Positions 55,038 through 62,635 of a stretch of 64,000 bases of DNA are shown one piece after another. Within the stretch, counting starts at the first letter, position 1. The number at the start of each line of letters is the position of its first letter. The DNA lies in NCBI RefSeq assembly GCF_002105535.1, contig NZ_CP015848.1, forward strand, positions 3,390,926 to 3,454,925, written 5' to 3'. Origin of the DNA: Magnetospirillum sp. ME-1. GTDB lineage: Bacteria; Pseudomonadota; Alphaproteobacteria; Rhodospirillales; Magnetospirillaceae. A program made the translations under genes and the position numbers. The notes under the pieces are model-generated. The model ran no database searches. It saw only the letters and a list, made by a program, of their open reading frames with translations, and was not told the origin of the DNA.

Positions 55038-55105
55038 GCTACGATTGCAGCGGCCATGGAGATGGCTCTGCTGGTGGAGAAATCGGCTGTCGTGTAACAC
55101 GACAT
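55038..55105 (+). repeat. Diverged copy of the SpoVG-like gene 3' end with palindrome copy 8
   Basis: Matches 53091-53158 over about 68 bases (GATTGCAGCGGCCATGGA, then CTGCTGGTGGAGAA) with several substitutions. It ends in the perfect palindrome TGTCGTGTAACACGACA at 55088-55104. It abuts the integrase relic, making a composite scar. With 53091-53158 it forms direct repeats around the histidine kinase gene. Confidence 0.8.
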
Positions 55106-55190
55106 CTCCCAGCATCTCCGTAGTTGCTACGGATGCACACCCCCATGTTGCAGTGCCACTCTTGTCCAATAGCGATGCAAAGGCGCACAC

Positions 55191-55598
55191 ATGCGGCTCA
55201 GATGGACGGATAGCATGATATTGGGCATCCCCGAGTTGGATGAAGCCCACCGCCTGCTGTTCATGCGACTGGATGCCGTGGCCGCTGCCGTAGAAGCGCG
55301 GCTATTGGAAGCCGCTCAGATTGCTTTCGCTGAATTTGAGGAAGCCAACGAACAGCATTTCCAATTTGAAGAGGCGTTATTTCTAAAGGCAAGCAGCCAT
55401 GAAGATGATCGCCACAGGGCAACCCATTCTGAAACCAGACGGATTGCCAACAATTTGAAAGAGGCAATCTGCGATAAGGGCGATTTCACAGCTGCCAGTA
55501 AAATTCTTGGCTTTCTAATCCCCGACTTGATCATTCATCTGCATCAGGCTGATGCAACCCTCGCAAGAGCGCTCCAAAACTCTTCGGTTTCGGCGTGA
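55191..55598 (+). CDS. Bacteriohemerythrin
   Basis: 135 residues. A four-helix oxygen-binding protein with the complete di-iron ligand set: His20 in LDEAHRLLF, His56 and Glu60 in EQHFQFEEALF, His75 and His79 in DRHRATHSE, and His116 with Asp121 in IIHLHQAD. Single-domain hemerythrins store or sense oxygen and are common in magnetotactic and microaerobic bacteria. It lies near sensor kinase and PAS-regulator genes, which may point to an oxygen-related theme. The open frame starts with MRLRWTDSMILGIPELDEAH, matching the usual N-terminus. Confidence 0.93.
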   Translation: MRLRWTDSMILGIPELDEAHRLLFMRLDAVAAAVEARLLEAAQIAFAEFEEANEQHFQFEEALFLKASSHEDDRHRATHSETRRIANNLKEAICDKGDFTAASKILGFLIPDLIIHLHQADATLARALQNSSVSA

Positions 55599-55610
55599 GA
55601 AAGTCCGTCG

Positions 55611-55805
55611 ATGATCATTTACCCTGACTGCTGGAATGCCAAGGAACAGAAGTCATCACCGCAAGCCCTTGCCATGTTTCTTGAACATGCCGCCGAGGAA
55701 ATCCGCGACTGCGGGAATATGCTGGCTTATGACTTGGTATTGGCCGCAGTGGAGTGCTTGAAAAAGCAAGCAGATCAACATCAATCGCCAGATAATTCCG
55801 CATAG
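55611..55805 (+). CDS. Small hypothetical protein after hemerythrin
   Basis: 64 residues starting 12 bases after the hemerythrin stop. Sequence features: MIIYPDCWNAKEQ, then a helix ALAMFLEHAAEEIRDCGNMLAYDL with two or three Cys in all. Not recognised. The close spacing suggests cotranscription with the hemerythrin gene, but no strong Shine-Dalgarno sequence is present and it may be a chance frame. Confidence 0.45.
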   Translation: MIIYPDCWNAKEQKSSPQALAMFLEHAAEEIRDCGNMLAYDLVLAAVECLKKQADQHQSPDNSA

Positions 55806-55835
55806 AGGCATTGTCCTCGATGGTGGTCATCTGTT

Positions 55836-56951
55836 TCAAAATTTATAGACATACAGAACCCGTGAGGTGATCTCATACACCTCCAGGCTGTCGATGCTCC
55901 TGACGCGATAGCCGATTTCGGGGCGCACGCCGTTGCCGAATTCATAGCCGAGGCTGGTGTTGAACAGGTAGTCGCGCTTTTCCTCAACATTTGGGGCGTT
56001 GCTGATCCGCAGCGTGTAGCCGACGCTCAGGCGCCAATTCGCAGGATTTATCTCCATGCCTGTCGAGATGTAATCCCGCTCGGCTCGTTGCACACCGCCC
56101 CTGTTCCAGAAATGCTGGTACTCAAACATGGGGGCCACGACGAGCCAGTCGTCAAATTTCCATTCCTGCCGAATGCCTCCGACCACGCCGAGTTCGGCAT
56201 CGGGAATATCGGAATTGGTGGTGCTGATCTTGCGCGCTTCCTGCCGCAGCAATCCCGTGTGCCAGGAAAAGCCATCGAGCGACGGAAGCTTGGTTCCCGT
56301 CGCTGAGAGCGCAAAGGAATCCAGTCGTCCCGTATTGCTTGCTCCACCGTCAAATTGGCGCTTCCGCGTTCGGGTCGGCGTTCCGATCCACGATTTGCTC
56401 ATGATGGTGGTGTCGAGCATGAAGGCGCTGGCGGCGAGGCGGACTGTCCCAGCTTCCCCGCCCGTCACATTCATCCAGCCGCCAACGCCATTGCGATCCC
56501 ATATGGCGTTGTCTTCGGCCAGTTCCCTGCCGAAATAGCCAGGAAGCGTAAGCCATGCCTGGCCGAATTCAGCTGCAAACCGTCCGCCGTAAACGCCCCA
56601 TTCGTCCTTGCTGTAGTCGAGAACCAGGTTCTTCAGGTGCAATTGCTCATTGGCAAAAGCACGGCTTTCATCGGGATGGGGATCAACGGCAGGGTCGTAT
56701 GTGAAAAGCGTTTGGATCGAAAGTTCCTTGTTAAAGTTCGCTTTTATGAATGGCTCAACAAACACGAAAAGGTCATTGCGCTGCGTCTTGTCTTCCGCTG
56801 CATAGCGCCAACGATCAGCAATGAACATATTCACTGTTCCGCTAATCGAGGGTTTCTGGTCGCTGGGAATATCAGCTGCGGTTGCGGACACCACGCCAAT
56901 TGAAGCGACGAACACTACAGCGACCATGCTGCGGAAGCAAAAGCGACGCAT
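55836..56951 (-). CDS. Outer-membrane beta-barrel protein (porin-like)
   Basis: 371 residues with a signal peptide (MRRFCFRSMVAVVFVASIGV, cleaved near ATAA). Alternating hydrophobic/polar strands rich in aromatics, such as QEWKFDDWLVVAPMFEYQHFW, NWRLSVGYTLRI and LFNTSLGYEFGNGV, run to a final RVLYVYKF whose terminal Phe is the BamA recognition signal. Size fits a 14-18-strand barrel. Substrate unknown. It lies 41 bases after the stop of the FixJ-like regulator gene in the same direction and may be its target or cotranscribed. Confidence 0.8.
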   Translation of the reverse strand: MRRFCFRSMVAVVFVASIGVVSATAADIPSDQKPSISGTVNMFIADRWRYAAEDKTQRNDLFVFVEPFIKANFNKELSIQTLFTYDPAVDPHPDESRAFANEQLHLKNLVLDYSKDEWGVYGGRFAAEFGQAWLTLPGYFGRELAEDNAIWDRNGVGGWMNVTGGEAGTVRLAASAFMLDTTIMSKSWIGTPTRTRKRQFDGGASNTGRLDSFALSATGTKLPSLDGFSWHTGLLRQEARKISTTNSDIPDAELGVVGGIRQEWKFDDWLVVAPMFEYQHFWNRGGVQRAERDYISTGMEINPANWRLSVGYTLRISNAPNVEEKRDYLFNTSLGYEFGNGVRPEIGYRVRSIDSLEVYEITSRVLYVYKF

Positions 56952-56992
56952 TTAACGGGCCTTTTATGAATAATATTGCGACGAACGCGGCA

Positions 56993-57631
56993 TTATGTTG
57001 CGGCCAGTTCGGCATAAAAATGCCGAGTATGAAAAAAAACTGCTGCAATATCGCGTGCAGATGTTAGGCCGAGTTTTTCGGCAATCTGATTGCGATGTGT
57101 CTCAACAGTGCGGTGGCTGATTTCCAATTCCAAGCCAACCTCTTTAGCGGTCGCCCCTTTGCCGAGATGCATCAAGATTTCCCGCTCGCGGGGCGTGAGC
57201 AGTGAGAAATTGCGGACATAATTGGCGGCGCGTCCATATTGCTTGCAGATGTGTTCATGCGCGGAGCATGCCGACACAGCCGTTTCAACCAGCTTCTCGT
57301 TGCGAACAGGCTTCTCGATCCAGCCAAAAGCTCCAAGTTGAACGGCATGAACCGCCGTCGCTATATCGCCATAGGCAGAAATCATGATGACGGGCATATC
57401 AAAGCCGCGTTCGCGGGTCTCTCTGTAAGCGTCCAGGCCCGACAGATCGCCCAGCCGCAGATCCATGAAAGCGCAGCCCTGAGCGCTAATGGGGTGCTTG
57501 GCAAAGAACGAGGCGGCATCGCCATATCCTGCCGCATTAAAAGACCTCGACGACAGCAGCCAGACAACCGCCTCGCGGAAACTTTCATCATCATCGACCA
57601 CGGCAACGGTAAAGCGTTGATTGTCGCTCAT
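56993..57631 (-). CDS. FixJ/NarL-type response regulator
   Basis: 212 residues. The receiver domain has VVDDDESFRE (acidic pocket), Asp in CAFMDLRLGDLSGLD as phosphorylation site, and KPV as the conserved Lys. It is followed by a LuxR-type helix-turn-helix: LTPREREILMHLGKGATAKE and SHRTVETHRNQIAEKLGLTS. It is coupled to the upstream histidine kinase by an ATGA overlap, so the two form a cognate pair. Overall similar to FixJ/TtrR. It probably regulates the adjacent barrel protein gene. Confidence 0.92.
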   Translation of the reverse strand: MSDNQRFTVAVVDDDESFREAVVWLLSSRSFNAAGYGDAASFFAKHPISAQGCAFMDLRLGDLSGLDAYRETRERGFDMPVIMISAYGDIATAVHAVQLGAFGWIEKPVRNEKLVETAVSACSAHEHICKQYGRAANYVRNFSLLTPREREILMHLGKGATAKEVGLELEISHRTVETHRNQIAEKLGLTSARDIAAVFFHTRHFYAELAAT

Positions 57632-59250
57632 GATCGGGGCGCCTTCACGACGGGAAGCCAGAACGAAATGACTGCGCCACCTTCAGGGCGGTTCAGGATG
57701 GACAACGCTCCACCATGTCCTTCAATGATGGTCTTCGAGATGGGAAGGCCGAAGCCGCTGCCACCGATTTTCGTGGAGGCAAACAGCGCATGGCCCGTCT
57801 TCTCCAAGTCCTCAGCAAGGCCCGTTCCATTATCCGATACGGTCACGTTGATCCGCTCGTCAGTGAGGCTGCTTTCTACAATGAGGCGGCGGTTTGCTGG
57901 GGGAACCGCGCTCATGGCCTCGCAGGCATTCCGCACGAAATTCACCATCACCTGCTGCAAGGAAGCCTTGACGCCCGATACCCGAGCAGAAGCGGCTACA
58001 TCAAAACTCACCGTTACGCCGTGATCCTTGCAAATCTGGCGCAACAGCGGATCGACATCCTGCATGACGTTGGCGAAATCAAACGTCTCGCGCTGGCCTG
58101 CCGCATGTTCAATTTTGGACTGGGCTGCTGAAATGATTTCCCCGATGCGCTGGACCTCACGGTCTGTGCGTTTGGCCAGCATCAGCGCGTCGTCGGTGCG
58201 GTTGGCATCCTTTTCAATGTAGCCGACAAGACCCTCGACATAGGTCGAGACCACGGCCAGTGGCTGGCGAATTTCATGGGCCAATTTCGCCGCAGTTTGC
58301 TGTCCCGTAAAATGGGTATAGGCACGATCAAGCGCACGCTCCTGCACGCGCAGCTTTTGCACACTGCGTTCACGTTCACTGGTCATGCTGCCAATGATCA
58401 GTCCGAGATAGCCGACCGAAAGCATGAAGTAGGGAGCGCCCGCGACAATCCGATGATCGGGAGCCAACCAACTGGCCACCGTAATGGAGATGTTGGCGAT
58501 CAAGCTGGATGCCGCCGAACCCACATTGCCGAAATGCATGGCGGTCCAGGCGATGGGAAGCATCAGGAAATACGACATCGGCCCTTGGTCCTGCCCCAGA
58601 ACCACTGCGACCGTTTCCACATAGAGCGCCAACCCGATTGCGGCGAAGCTGGCGACAAGCCAGATCAGCGATCGTCCGCTAGTCGCGGCCACCCAATCAG
58701 TTCGCGTCAGCAGCAAGACAGGGGTGAGCGTGACGATGCCAATTGCGTCACCGAGAGAGAACCGCAGAACCATATCCCAGTAGTTTGCCCAAGGGATCAG
58801 TTCATCGGCACAGAAGGTCACGATGAGGGCCAGCGCCGCCGCAATAGGAACCAGCAACGAGGCAATTGAGAAGGCAATCAGGTGGCGCATGTTGGCGAGG
58901 TCAATGCGGGCATAACCAAGCGAGCGCCGTAATGCATGAACCCCAACGACGTAGGTCGTCGGAGGAATGGCCCATGAGAGAAAAATGGCGGCTGCCGAAT
59001 GCGGATATGGGGCCGTGGCGACGATATAGCCAACGCCTACATACGCCATGGGCCACAGGCGCGGGAACCTGAGCAGAAGTGCAAAAGTCAAACCCGCAGG
59101 AGGGAACCATGCGCTAACCCCTGGGGCAGCCCCCATAGCAATGGCCGCACGGAATAGGGCAATCCACGCAAAGACATAAAGGGCACTTATTACAGTGTTA
59201 AAGAGCGCAGCGCCATATTTCCAACAACTTAAATGGTGCGCGCCCTTCAT
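57628..59250 (-). CDS. Membrane histidine kinase (MASE1-like) paired with the FixJ-type regulator
   Basis: 540 residues from an ATG at 59250, ten bases after the stop of the preceding regulator gene; longer starts would run into that gene. About eight membrane helices in residues 15-300 resemble MASE1. The H-box is AAKLAHEIRQPLAVVSTY; the ATPase has NFVRNACEAM, SDNGTGLAEDLE and GSGFGLPISKTIIEGHGG. The HEIRQPL type H-box and the partner regulator resemble FixL/FixJ and DctB/TtrS systems. The ligand is unknown, as no PAS or periplasmic domain is visible. Confidence 0.9.
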   Translation of the reverse strand: MKGAHHLSCWKYGAALFNTVISALYVFAWIALFRAAIAMGAAPGVSAWFPPAGLTFALLLRFPRLWPMAYVGVGYIVATAPYPHSAAAIFLSWAIPPTTYVVGVHALRRSLGYARIDLANMRHLIAFSIASLLVPIAAALALIVTFCADELIPWANYWDMVLRFSLGDAIGIVTLTPVLLLTRTDWVAATSGRSLIWLVASFAAIGLALYVETVAVVLGQDQGPMSYFLMLPIAWTAMHFGNVGSAASSLIANISITVASWLAPDHRIVAGAPYFMLSVGYLGLIIGSMTSERERSVQKLRVQERALDRAYTHFTGQQTAAKLAHEIRQPLAVVSTYVEGLVGYIEKDANRTDDALMLAKRTDREVQRIGEIISAAQSKIEHAAGQRETFDFANVMQDVDPLLRQICKDHGVTVSFDVAASARVSGVKASLQQVMVNFVRNACEAMSAVPPANRRLIVESSLTDERINVTVSDNGTGLAEDLEKTGHALFASTKIGGSGFGLPISKTIIEGHGGALSILNRPEGGAVISFWLPVVKAPRS

Positions 59251-59260
59251 GATGAGGCCA

Positions 59261-59695
59261 TTAAACGGCCAAATCCTGGTATTTATTCCGCCCAATTGTA
59301 TCCCAAAAATGCTTAAACCCTGATAGCTCATCAATAAAATCATCAATGTCCGTGTGTTTTTTTAGGAAGAAATCAGCGCCATGCTCATAACAGTTGCATC
59401 TTTTATTTTCATAGTCCGCTGTCGTCAGCATTACCATCGTGATGTGGTCAAATCTGCGATCGTTGCGGATTTTTAGTAGCATTGAACATCCTGTTATGAC
59501 AGGCATGTTAACATCTAAAAAAACAATATGCGGTTCATTTCTGTTGTTGAGACGTTCAGTTAAAATATTAATTGCATGCAGTCCATTTGACTGCAATTCA
59601 ACTGTATTGTGAAATCCAATGACCCTTAATGCCATGATTGTCAGTGCAGCATCTTCAGCACGGTCATCAACTAGCATTATGCGTGTATGACCCAT
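59261..59695 (-). CDS. Single-domain response regulator (Rcp1/CheY-like)
   Basis: 144 residues from the ATG at 59695, with AGGAGA upstream on the minus strand. Receiver only: LVDDRAEDAALT, Asp in HIVFLDVNMPVITG, Thr/Thr in MVMLTTADYEN and Lys in FFLKKHTDI. The layout, with a longer segment before the phospho-Asp, resembles the Rcp1-type regulators of phytochromes and hybrid kinases. No output domain, so it should act by protein contact. It is upstream of and probably cotranscribed with the kinase-FixJ pair. Confidence 0.88.
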   Translation of the reverse strand: MGHTRIMLVDDRAEDAALTIMALRVIGFHNTVELQSNGLHAINILTERLNNRNEPHIVFLDVNMPVITGCSMLLKIRNDRRFDHITMVMLTTADYENKRCNCYEHGADFFLKKHTDIDDFIDELSGFKHFWDTIGRNKYQDLAV

Positions 59696-59822
59696 GACAT
59701 CCGTCTCCTGCTGCCTCTTTGAAGAAGGGTCTCGAACCGATCGCATCGGCTGGCAGCAACAAAGCCGCGACTACTACTTAAATTATCGCGCGCATCCCAT
59801 AGGTTTAACAGCCGATGAGATC

Positions 59823-59844
59823 GCCTGCGTATTATTACGCAGGC
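59823..59844. promoter_or_regulatory. Operator-like dyad GCCTGCGTA-TTAT-TACGCAGGC
   Basis: Perfect 9-bp arms around TTAT, in the 208-base gap between the PAS-LuxR gene and the Rcp1-like regulator gene. A related arrangement with the same half-site CCTGCGTA is at 61040-61061, upstream of the PAS-LuxR gene. Binding by one of the LuxR-type regulators encoded here is a reasonable inference. Confidence 0.55.
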
Positions 59845-59903
59845 AGTTTGCTGGGATGCCCCCTAGGGACCGAGTAAGATGGGGTTAGTTCGCCGTGCGA
59901 CAG

Positions 59904-60941
59904 CTATGCATTCAAATGAGCGATAACTTCAGCCAGCGTCAGATCGACGTTAGCAGCGTCCTTGACCAGTTCAATTACGCTACCGATGCGCAGCTTTAGG
60001 TAAATGCGAGCGCGATGACCTTCTACCGTTCGGATGCTTGCGGCCAGATGGCCTGCAATGGCTTTATTCCCCATGCCACCTAGGGCCGCCGATAGAACCT
60101 CTCGTTCGCGGCGAGTGAGATCGCTCAGGCGCTCCCAGAAGACCCGTTTTGCCTGGTTGGCTTGGCTACGCTCAAAATCAGCCTTCTTTTGCTCAGTGAT
60201 ATCCTCGGCAGCAATGATTATGCCGCAAACTGCTCCACCGAGGTCTGTCCATGGCTGAACGGCACAGCGAAGCCAGCGATTGCTGCCATCGGCGCGCCCC
60301 CACATAACTTCATCATTTCGGAAACTGGCCCCAGCGAGGCTGCGGAGATGGATGACCTTCAATTCGATGGGTACGTCTGAATGCACTTGGTAGTGATTGC
60401 GCCCGATCAAATTGGCGTATCCCTCTCCGAAATCCTGTTTCCATCGCTCACTTACGGCCAAATAATTCATGTCCTTATCGAGCATGGCAATGCCGACGGG
60501 AGCATGCTGGATGAATGCCTTCAATTGGTCACGTGACGCTTCAATGCTCATCTCATGCAGTTTGCGGGATGTTATATCCGTCGCGGCGCAAATGATGCCG
60601 ACGATTGCGCCTGCCTCATCGTAGCGAGGCTCTATGTTAAGGTCGTAGTACGAGGTTGGGCCGTTTGGCACAGAGGTGGCCACCTCTTGTTGCAGCGGCT
60701 TCCCGCTTTTGATGACGCTGCGCTTGAGATTGCTTATCACGCTGGCGGCCTTAGCCTCCATGATCTCGTCATCCGTTTTGCCAATGACCTCGTTTGCCGC
60801 ATAGCCGAGCTTTGGATTGAATATCCATGTGTAGCGGAGATCCAAATCCTGCTCAAAAACTACGATTGGCGATCCCGCCAAAGCTAGCCTGAAACGGCTC
60901 TCATTGAGGAGGAGTGCAGCTCTTTCGATCTCGCTGGTCAT
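59904..60941 (-). CDS. PAS-PAS-LuxR transcriptional regulator
   Basis: 345 residues. Two PAS domains with PAC endings (residues about 15-130 with IICAATDITSRK, and 140-260 with IIIAAEDITEQKK) are followed by a LuxR helix-turn-helix (LTRREREVLSAALGGMGNKA, SIRTVEGHRARIYLKL). There is no receiver or kinase domain, so signal sensing and DNA binding are in one protein; ligand-binding residues for heme or flavin cannot be assigned. It is oriented like the downstream two-component genes and separated from them by a dyad-containing gap. Confidence 0.88.
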   Translation of the reverse strand: MTSEIERAALLLNESRFRLALAGSPIVVFEQDLDLRYTWIFNPKLGYAANEVIGKTDDEIMEAKAASVISNLKRSVIKSGKPLQQEVATSVPNGPTSYYDLNIEPRYDEAGAIVGIICAATDITSRKLHEMSIEASRDQLKAFIQHAPVGIAMLDKDMNYLAVSERWKQDFGEGYANLIGRNHYQVHSDVPIELKVIHLRSLAGASFRNDEVMWGRADGSNRWLRCAVQPWTDLGGAVCGIIIAAEDITEQKKADFERSQANQAKRVFWERLSDLTRREREVLSAALGGMGNKAIAGHLAASIRTVEGHRARIYLKLRIGSVIELVKDAANVDLTLAEVIAHLNA

Positions 60942-61241
60942 GGGCCGAAGCAGTTCATAGTCATCTCTCTTCAGCCTCGCAAAAAAAACCTGCGAGGCAT
61001 TAAGATGCGCTCATAGTGCATCATATGCGGATGGTATAATACGCGGGCAACCACCTGCGTAAATTTACCCGCGCCTCACGAGGCGTTCAAATGACGGAGG
61101 TCAATCGAAATCGCCGTGGTCTCCACAGCCGCGATGCGGTGTAGGCTTAGCCGACAGGTGCATGTTGTTGGATTTCCCGACAGGTTGTTTGCGCACCATG
61201 CTATTCTTAAGGAGGCTTCTAATAGTCCCAAATGGGGGGGG
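60942..61241. promoter_or_regulatory. Intergenic region before the PAS-LuxR gene
   Basis: 300 bp. It holds the imperfect dyad TACGCGGG(6)CCTGCGTA at 61040-61061, overlapping GCGTAAATTTACCCGC. At 61166-61182 there is a degenerate copy (two mismatches) of the second island palindrome TGTCGGGTTTCCCGACA. TATAAT at 61035-61040 may be a -10 element. No gene seen. Confidence 0.45.
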
Positions 61242-61808
61242 CTACAGCCCTTCCACCGCAGCCTTCATCATCTGGTCATTGACCTCGATATAGCGCTGCG
61301 TGGTGGACAGGTGGCGATGACCAGCCAGCGTCATAATGACCTTGGCCGAAACGCCCTTGTGGGCCATCTGCGTGATAAACCACCGCCGACCGCTGTGGCT
61401 GCTCGCTCCATCAATGCCTGCCAGAGCATATATCTGTCCGAATAGCTGGCAGAGGGTGTTGGCCGAGAACGCCGTGGCCTTTTGCGTCACAAGGAACGGT
61501 GAGGCGCGATCTGCTGTCGTGTTACACGACAGGAAGCGCTCCAGTTCGCGGCGCAGCTTGCCGCTAACGAACACCGTCCTGGCCTCCGCTGTTTTGGTGT
61601 AGCTGGCGAGCAGCACAATCTGGTCCTTCACGCGGCCATCGCTGTCAATCACGTCGCCGAGCTTCAAATGGGCAATCTCGCCAACGCGCATTCCCGCATA
61701 AAAGCTGAGCATGAGCGCAACGCGGTTACGTGCTGCATGACGCTGATTTGCGACAACGGACAGAACGCGCTTGAGTTCCGCTTCGCTGAGTACCTTGGCC
61801 TGTTTCAT
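61242..61808 (-). CDS. Minimal tyrosine recombinase (188 residues)
   Basis: 188 residues, only the catalytic domain. All catalytic residues are present: Arg41 in YAGMRVGEI, Lys72 in SYTKTAEA, His138 and Arg141 in SSHSGRRWF, His164 in LAGHRHLS and Tyr173 in TQRYIE. The usual N-terminal core-binding domain is missing, so it may work with a partner or act as a small invertase-like enzyme. Residues FLSCNTTADR are encoded by a copy of the island palindrome inside the gene. A dyad (TTTACCTAATG and complement) sits a few bases upstream of the start and may serve autoregulation. Confidence 0.88.
   Translation of the reverse strand: MKQAKVLSEAELKRVLSVVANQRHAARNRVALMLSFYAGMRVGEIAHLKLGDVIDSDGRVKDQIVLLASYTKTAEARTVFVSGKLRRELERFLSCNTTADRASPFLVTQKATAFSANTLCQLFGQIYALAGIDGASSHSGRRWFITQMAHKGVSAKVIMTLAGHRHLSTTQRYIEVNDQMMKAAVEGL
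61515..61531. repeat. Island palindrome copy 9, inside the small integrase gene
   Basis: Perfect 17-bp palindrome, in frame. On the coding strand it reads TGTCGTGTAACACGACA and yields the residues SCNTT, as in the clamp-loader tail repeats. Confidence 0.9.
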
Positions 61809-61811
61809 CGC

Positions 61812-61844
61812 TTTACCTAATGAAAAGTTATCGCATTAGGTAAA
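61812..61844. promoter_or_regulatory. Inverted repeat before the small integrase
   Basis: TTTACCTAATG at 61812-61822 and CATTAGGTAAA at 61834-61844, perfect 11-bp arms with an 11-base spacer. It begins three bases upstream of the integrase start codon. Could be an operator or an mRNA hairpin hiding the ribosome binding site. Confidence 0.65.
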
Positions 61845-61949
61845 ATATTATATGATCAAAAACGCCGCAGGGCCGACCGCAATTATCTACGTTAATAATC
61901 AAGCGGTTAGTGGCAAATATAAGAAATTCTGGATTTTCTTATGTTTTGC

Positions 61950-62153
61950 TCATACGGCGGCGAGCTTGCTTAATTCGCCTTGCTTCTTCGTCAATGATGC
62001 TCTGGCGCTGCTGATCTGTTCGCGCTTCTTCTGAACGGAAGCAGCTTGCTTGAGCTTCTTGGCCTGATCGGCCTTGGCGTTGGCCTGTAGCTTCAGATTG
62101 TCCGCGAAGCTGTTGGGCGTCGCCTCCTCGCTGATGAATTCCCACGCTCGCAT
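61950..62153 (-). CDS. Small Lys/Gln/Ala-rich hypothetical protein
   Basis: 67 residues from an ATG at 62153 with GGGAGAC upstream. It starts MRAWEFISEEATPNSFADNL and continues as a single long basic helix (ADQAKKLKQAASVQKKREQI). Short proteins starting MRA[FW]EFI are, in my recollection, found in phages, but no family is assigned. The open frame extends further upstream, but only through the array of palindromes, so the later ATG is preferred. The palindromes at 62168-62311 lie in its promoter region. Confidence 0.55.
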   Translation of the reverse strand: MRAWEFISEEATPNSFADNLKLQANAKADQAKKLKQAASVQKKREQISSARASLTKKQGELSKLAAV

Positions 62154-62167
62154 CACCGTCTCCCTGT

Positions 62168-62311
62168 TGTCGGGTTTCCCGACACTATTTATGGGCATGG
62201 GCAAGTTGTCGGGTTTCCCGACAGGAAGCTGGCGTAGGGAAAACCGACAGATGGGCGACATGACCTCGCCTGAACGGTGCTGCTGGCCACAACTTGTCGG
62301 GTTTCCCGACA
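62168..62311. repeat. Second palindrome family, three copies
   Basis: TGTCGGGTTTCCCGACA at 62168, 62207 and 62295. The third copy is extended by four more matching pairs on each side (AACT/AGTT), giving 25 bp. The arms TGTCG/CGACA are the same as in the first palindrome family; only the inner seven bases differ. Confidence 0.9.
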
Positions 62312-62362
62312 AGTTGGCGACGTGGGCACAGGCCATGCGTAGGTTTAACCTACGGCAACGGA

Positions 62363-62379
62363 TGTCGTGTAACACGACA
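62363..62379. repeat. Island palindrome copy 10
   Basis: Perfect TGTCGTGTAACACGACA, 52 bases from the last copy of the second palindrome family and 256 bases before the gene at 62636. Confidence 0.9.
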
Positions 62380-62635
62380 ACGCGATAATTCTCTGAATTA
62401 CATCAATATAGTCAATGACTTGCAAATGACGCGATTGCTGTCACGCAGCAATGTGGCTTGGCGTGACAAGCCGACAAAGATTATTTCCAAATTCGCATTC
62501 GCAGCACCGTAGATCGGGATAAATACAATGCTGGGGCTTAACTGCATCCGACGGGAACAGTGACAGCCTCTTTCATCAGCGTTTTCCAGGCCGCCCCAGC
62601 GTTTCAACTGAAAACGCATTGGGAGGAAAACGCAA

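Larger units (their letters stand above)
62154..62635. promoter_or_regulatory. Palindrome-rich intergenic region
   Basis: 482 bp between divergent genes. It has three perfect copies of TGTCGGGTTTCCCGACA (62168-62184, 62207-62223, 62295-62311), a half site at 62237-62250, and one copy of the first palindrome at 62363-62379. The part next to the gene at 62636 is AT-rich and ends with GGGAGGAAAACGCAA before the ATG, a good ribosome binding site. No convincing gene inside. Confidence 0.6.

Noticed and set aside
61852-62034. 60-codon plus-strand frame beside the small integrase
   Set aside because: No ribosome binding site, lies antisense to the better supported gene at 61950-62153, and has no recognisable features.
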